Shown here: piece by piece, positions 61,874 to 64,000 of the stretch
Layout of the letters: each line of letters begins with the position of its first letter
How positions within the stretch are numbered: position 1 is the stretch's first letter
Source of the DNA: VXPQ01 sp965232485
GTDB taxonomy: Bacteria; Bacteroidota; Rhodothermia; Rhodothermales; VXPQ01
DNA length: 64,000 nt
Direction: 5' to 3'
NCBI GenBank assembly: GCA_965232485.1
Contig: OZ246975.1
Coordinates: forward strand, 868,001 to 932,000
Translations under genes and position numbers: made by a program
The notes under the pieces: generated by a model
Told to the model about the DNA's origin: nothing
The model's input: the letters and a program-made list of their open reading frames with translations, nothing else
Databases searched by the model: none

Positions 61874-64000
61874 CTACTTGATAAAGAGCATGGACTTGGT
61901 TTGGACGAAATCCCCAGCGCTCAATCGGTATAAATACATACCCGAAGCGAGGTTAGAGGCGTCGAAACGCACATGGTATCTTCCGACCGCCTGGCTCTGA
62001 TCCACCAGGAGGGCGACCTGCTGTCCGAGTACATTGTAGACGGTCAGCGTCACCTCGCTTGCTTGCGGCAGAGAATACTCGATGGTCGTCGCCGGATTGA
62101 ACGGATTGGGATAGTTCTGATCCAGCTCGAACGTCAGCGGTATCTCCTCGATTTCCGCCCCCGTCACGGGCGCCCCATCCATCTTCATGACGGACAGGTT
62201 GTATTCGCCCCGAGAGGGATCTCGATCCGTGCCGCCGCCGTTGTCGCCGCCGTTGTAGTCCTGCGAATGCAGCATTACGTAGTAGGACCCGGCCGCTTCG
62301 GCGACGAATTCGATCCTGGAGTGCCAGTCAAACCCGCCATCGTCGTTACTGGCCAGCGTATCGCCGTCAGCCGCCAGTAGCCGCATGAACCCGTCGTAGT
62401 CGCGCGGCCACAGGGGACCGTCTACGGGCGATGATTCGGCGACGAGGGTATCCCCCGCGTTGAGATCATACCGGTAGATGTCCACATCGTCGCCCCAGCG
62501 CGCGGACAGATGATGCGTAGCGGCGTCCCAGGCGAAATTTTCATTGAACAACATGTAGGTTTCGGCTTCCCCGGGTTTGTTGAACGCCTGCGCGCCCATG
62601 GCGTCCGCCTCGGCGACGGTGTTGTTGGGCTCGCCCTTGGCTTTCAAAACGGAGATGTCGCGTCCCTTAAGGACCACCTGGTACTCGCCCGAACCGTCTC
62701 CGGTCAGCTCCAGGAAATAGTCGCCCGTCGCATCGGGGATGATGTTCAGTTTGAGGTTGTCGTCTCCATATAGTTCATCGTTGTTGGTATAGCGGTCGTT
62801 ATAGCCCCGGGCAACCTCGTTGAGCAGGTTCGTTCCCGTATCGCCTGCCTTAAAGAGCTTGGCCGAGAAGTTACCGGAGTAGCCATCCTCCGGTTTGATG
62901 GTGCGCACGTGATAAATCCAGTCGGCCTGCAACGAAAGCTTGAAGATGTCTACCTGGTCGCCAGAGGCGGCGTCGTAGGCGGCGTCGATAAAGCCAGGCG
63001 TCAGCGGATTCGCGTCGGCCTCCGTGAAGGTGTTATTGGGCTCGACCTCTTCAGAGGCTACATCGATATTGAGGAGGTAATCGCCCCGGTTCAAGCTACG
63101 GTCGTCGGCGTTGTCAGGGGTTCGACTGGTGCGTGCCTGCACATACACCACGCCGTCGGCTGTAGCCTTATATGAGACCTTGGAATACCAAGAGCCAGTG
63201 CCCCCGCCCCCATCATCGTCATCGGCGAGTTCCGTGACGCCGGTTTCGTCGAAGATGACAAGTTTGGTGTCGGTGTCCCGATTCCACCGGTCCGGGTTCT
63301 CCCCGACGGGTTTGGCTTCGGCGGTAAGGGTCTGGCCGGCCGTAAGCATCACGCGGAACCAGTCCTCGTCTCCGAAGAAACGGGGATGTTCCGGCTCGGA
63401 AAGCACGTACGCCACGTCTGCGCCAAAGGCCTGGTAGTTCCCCTGGGCGTCGGCTTCCGCTTTCGAGTTGTTCGGCTCGCCTTTATGCAGCAAGGCATAG
63501 TAGTCCGAATTGACCCGCGACGCAACCTTGTAAGCTCCTCCGGCGCCTGATATTTTCAGGTAGTAGGTTTTTGTCTCCGTGGGGATAATGTTGGCGATTT
63601 TGAAATTTTCGCCGCTATAGTTACCCACCCAATCGCTATCGTCAAGCAGGTGTTCGCCGTCTACTTCGTCGAAGAATTCCACCGTGAGGGCCGACCCCGT
63701 TCCGTTATCGAGAGAACGGAAGGAGTAGAGATTGCCCGCTTCGAGGGGCAACTGGTAGAAGTCCACATCCCCGCTGGTTAGCGACGCTTCGTAGATAAAA
63801 TTTTCCCCCAGGGCAATAAGGTTCGCCATCGCGAAGGAGCCGTTGTCTTCTTCTTCTTCAAAGGGATCTCCGCCGGAGAGCGCGTAGAAACCGACGTTAT
63901 CGGACCGCACCTGCACAACGTATTGACCAGACTCCGGCGCCGCAAGATTGATGCTTGCACTGCTTGTCCCAAGGCTGCTTCCGCTCGGGCCGGTTAGCTC
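61874..64000 (-). CDS. T9SS-exported protein with PPC-type domains, N-terminus off the window
   Basis: The frame is open to base 64000 (708 codons visible). The visible part has at least three bacterial pre-peptidase C-terminal-like beta domains, each introduced by an EPNN motif (GEPNNSKAEADA, VEPNNTFTEADA, GEPNNTVAEADA) and containing DxDxY/F turns (DVDFYQLPL, DQVDIFKLSL, DDVDIYRYDL). It ends in a T9SS type A sorting domain: QNYPNPFNPATTIEYSLP to MLFIK. PPC domains usually flank an exported peptidase, which would be upstream of the window. Followed by a strong terminator. Confidence 0.88.
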   Translation of the reverse strand, partial: ELTGPSGSSLGTSSASINLAAPESGQYVVQVRSDNVGFYALSGGDPFEEEEDNGSFAMANLIALGENFIYEASLTSGDVDFYQLPLEAGNLYSFRSLDNGTGSALTVEFFDEVDGEHLLDDSDWVGNYSGENFKIANIIPTETKTYYLKISGAGGAYKVASRVNSDYYALLHKGEPNNSKAEADAQGNYQAFGADVAYVLSEPEHPRFFGDEDWFRVMLTAGQTLTAEAKPVGENPDRWNRDTDTKLVIFDETGVTELADDDDGGGGTGSWYSKVSYKATADGVVYVQARTSRTPDNADDRSLNRGDYLLNIDVASEEVEPNNTFTEADANPLTPGFIDAAYDAASGDQVDIFKLSLQADWIYHVRTIKPEDGYSGNFSAKLFKAGDTGTNLLNEVARGYNDRYTNNDELYGDDNLKLNIIPDATGDYFLELTGDGSGEYQVVLKGRDISVLKAKGEPNNTVAEADAMGAQAFNKPGEAETYMLFNENFAWDAATHHLSARWGDDVDIYRYDLNAGDTLVAESSPVDGPLWPRDYDGFMRLLAADGDTLASNDDGGFDWHSRIEFVAEAAGSYYVMLHSQDYNGGDNGGGTDRDPSRGEYNLSVMKMDGAPVTGAEIEEIPLTFELDQNYPNPFNPATTIEYSLPQASEVTLTVYNVLGQQVALLVDQSQAVGRYHVRFDASNLASGMYLYRLSAGDFVQTKSMLFIK

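Overview
The window looks like a chromosomal segment of a GC-rich member of the Bacteroidota/Rhodothermota lineage. The evidence is three type IX secretion (T9SS) C-terminal sorting domains (two on genes, one on a gene fragment), lipoproteins or membrane proteins of the Bacteroidota families DUF4837, DUF4296 and DUF4293, an ExbB-ExbD-ExbD cluster, and many Tat-exported Gfo/Idh oxidoreductases and TIM-barrel isomerases. It is mostly housekeeping and carbohydrate metabolism, with short accessory stretches marked by repeats and IS debris. Several promoters fit the TTGACA-N17-TATAAT pattern.

Layout. 1-2642: end of a trp operon (trpF-trpB-trpA). 2723-5289: DUF4837 lipoprotein, hisG, DUF4296 lipoprotein. 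5252-9746: recQ, a GT2 glycosyltransferase, an EamA transporter and a DUF4293 protein. 9901-12083: minus-strand ExbB/small membrane protein/ExbD/ExbD operon behind a strong promoter. 12370-18915: CtpA protease, PolX with a decayed polymerase site, a divergent penicillin-acylase-like protein, a BadF/NagK-type kinase. 18896-24850: minus-strand acetate module (acs, two sugar isomerase-like proteins, DUF4212 subunit, ActP-like symporter). 25119-27877: pabB-pabC fusion and an Sfp-type phosphopantetheinyl transferase. 28365-31547: xylB and pckA. 31564-39002: IS3-family remnant, then an exported module whose catalytic core is strikingly AT-rich: a cadherin-like repeat protein, a heparinase II/III-like T9SS protein and a small outer-membrane-like protein. 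39330-44104: DAACS and SLC13 carboxylate transporters, and an FprA-type ferredoxin-NADP reductase. 44118-48473: PVC-type cytochrome dehydrogenase and a Gfo/Idh protein. 49146-53242: sulfite-assimilation/siroheme operon (cysI-cobA-cysH-met8) behind a long leader. 53249-59059: YceI, three Gfo/Idh proteins and ApbE. 59060-60130: repeat and IS debris. 60137-64000: a SurA-like lipoprotein and the 3' part of a T9SS protein with PPC-type repeats.

Two signals deserve most attention. First, a family of dispersed intergenic repeats (about 160-260 bp, imperfect 21-bp inverted ends, conserved core) occurs in six full or degraded copies plus four solo or miniature sites. All cores point the same way, the two ends of a copy resemble each other, and the ends often supply a stop codon or abut a start codon. 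Second, the cys operon has a promoter, a small ORF with a Cys-Met-Cys-Met-Cys run, and then an intrinsic terminator 75 bp before cysI: the layout of a sulfur-amino-acid attenuator.

Limits: all family calls are by eye. GC figures were counted only on the single 60-base lines quoted.
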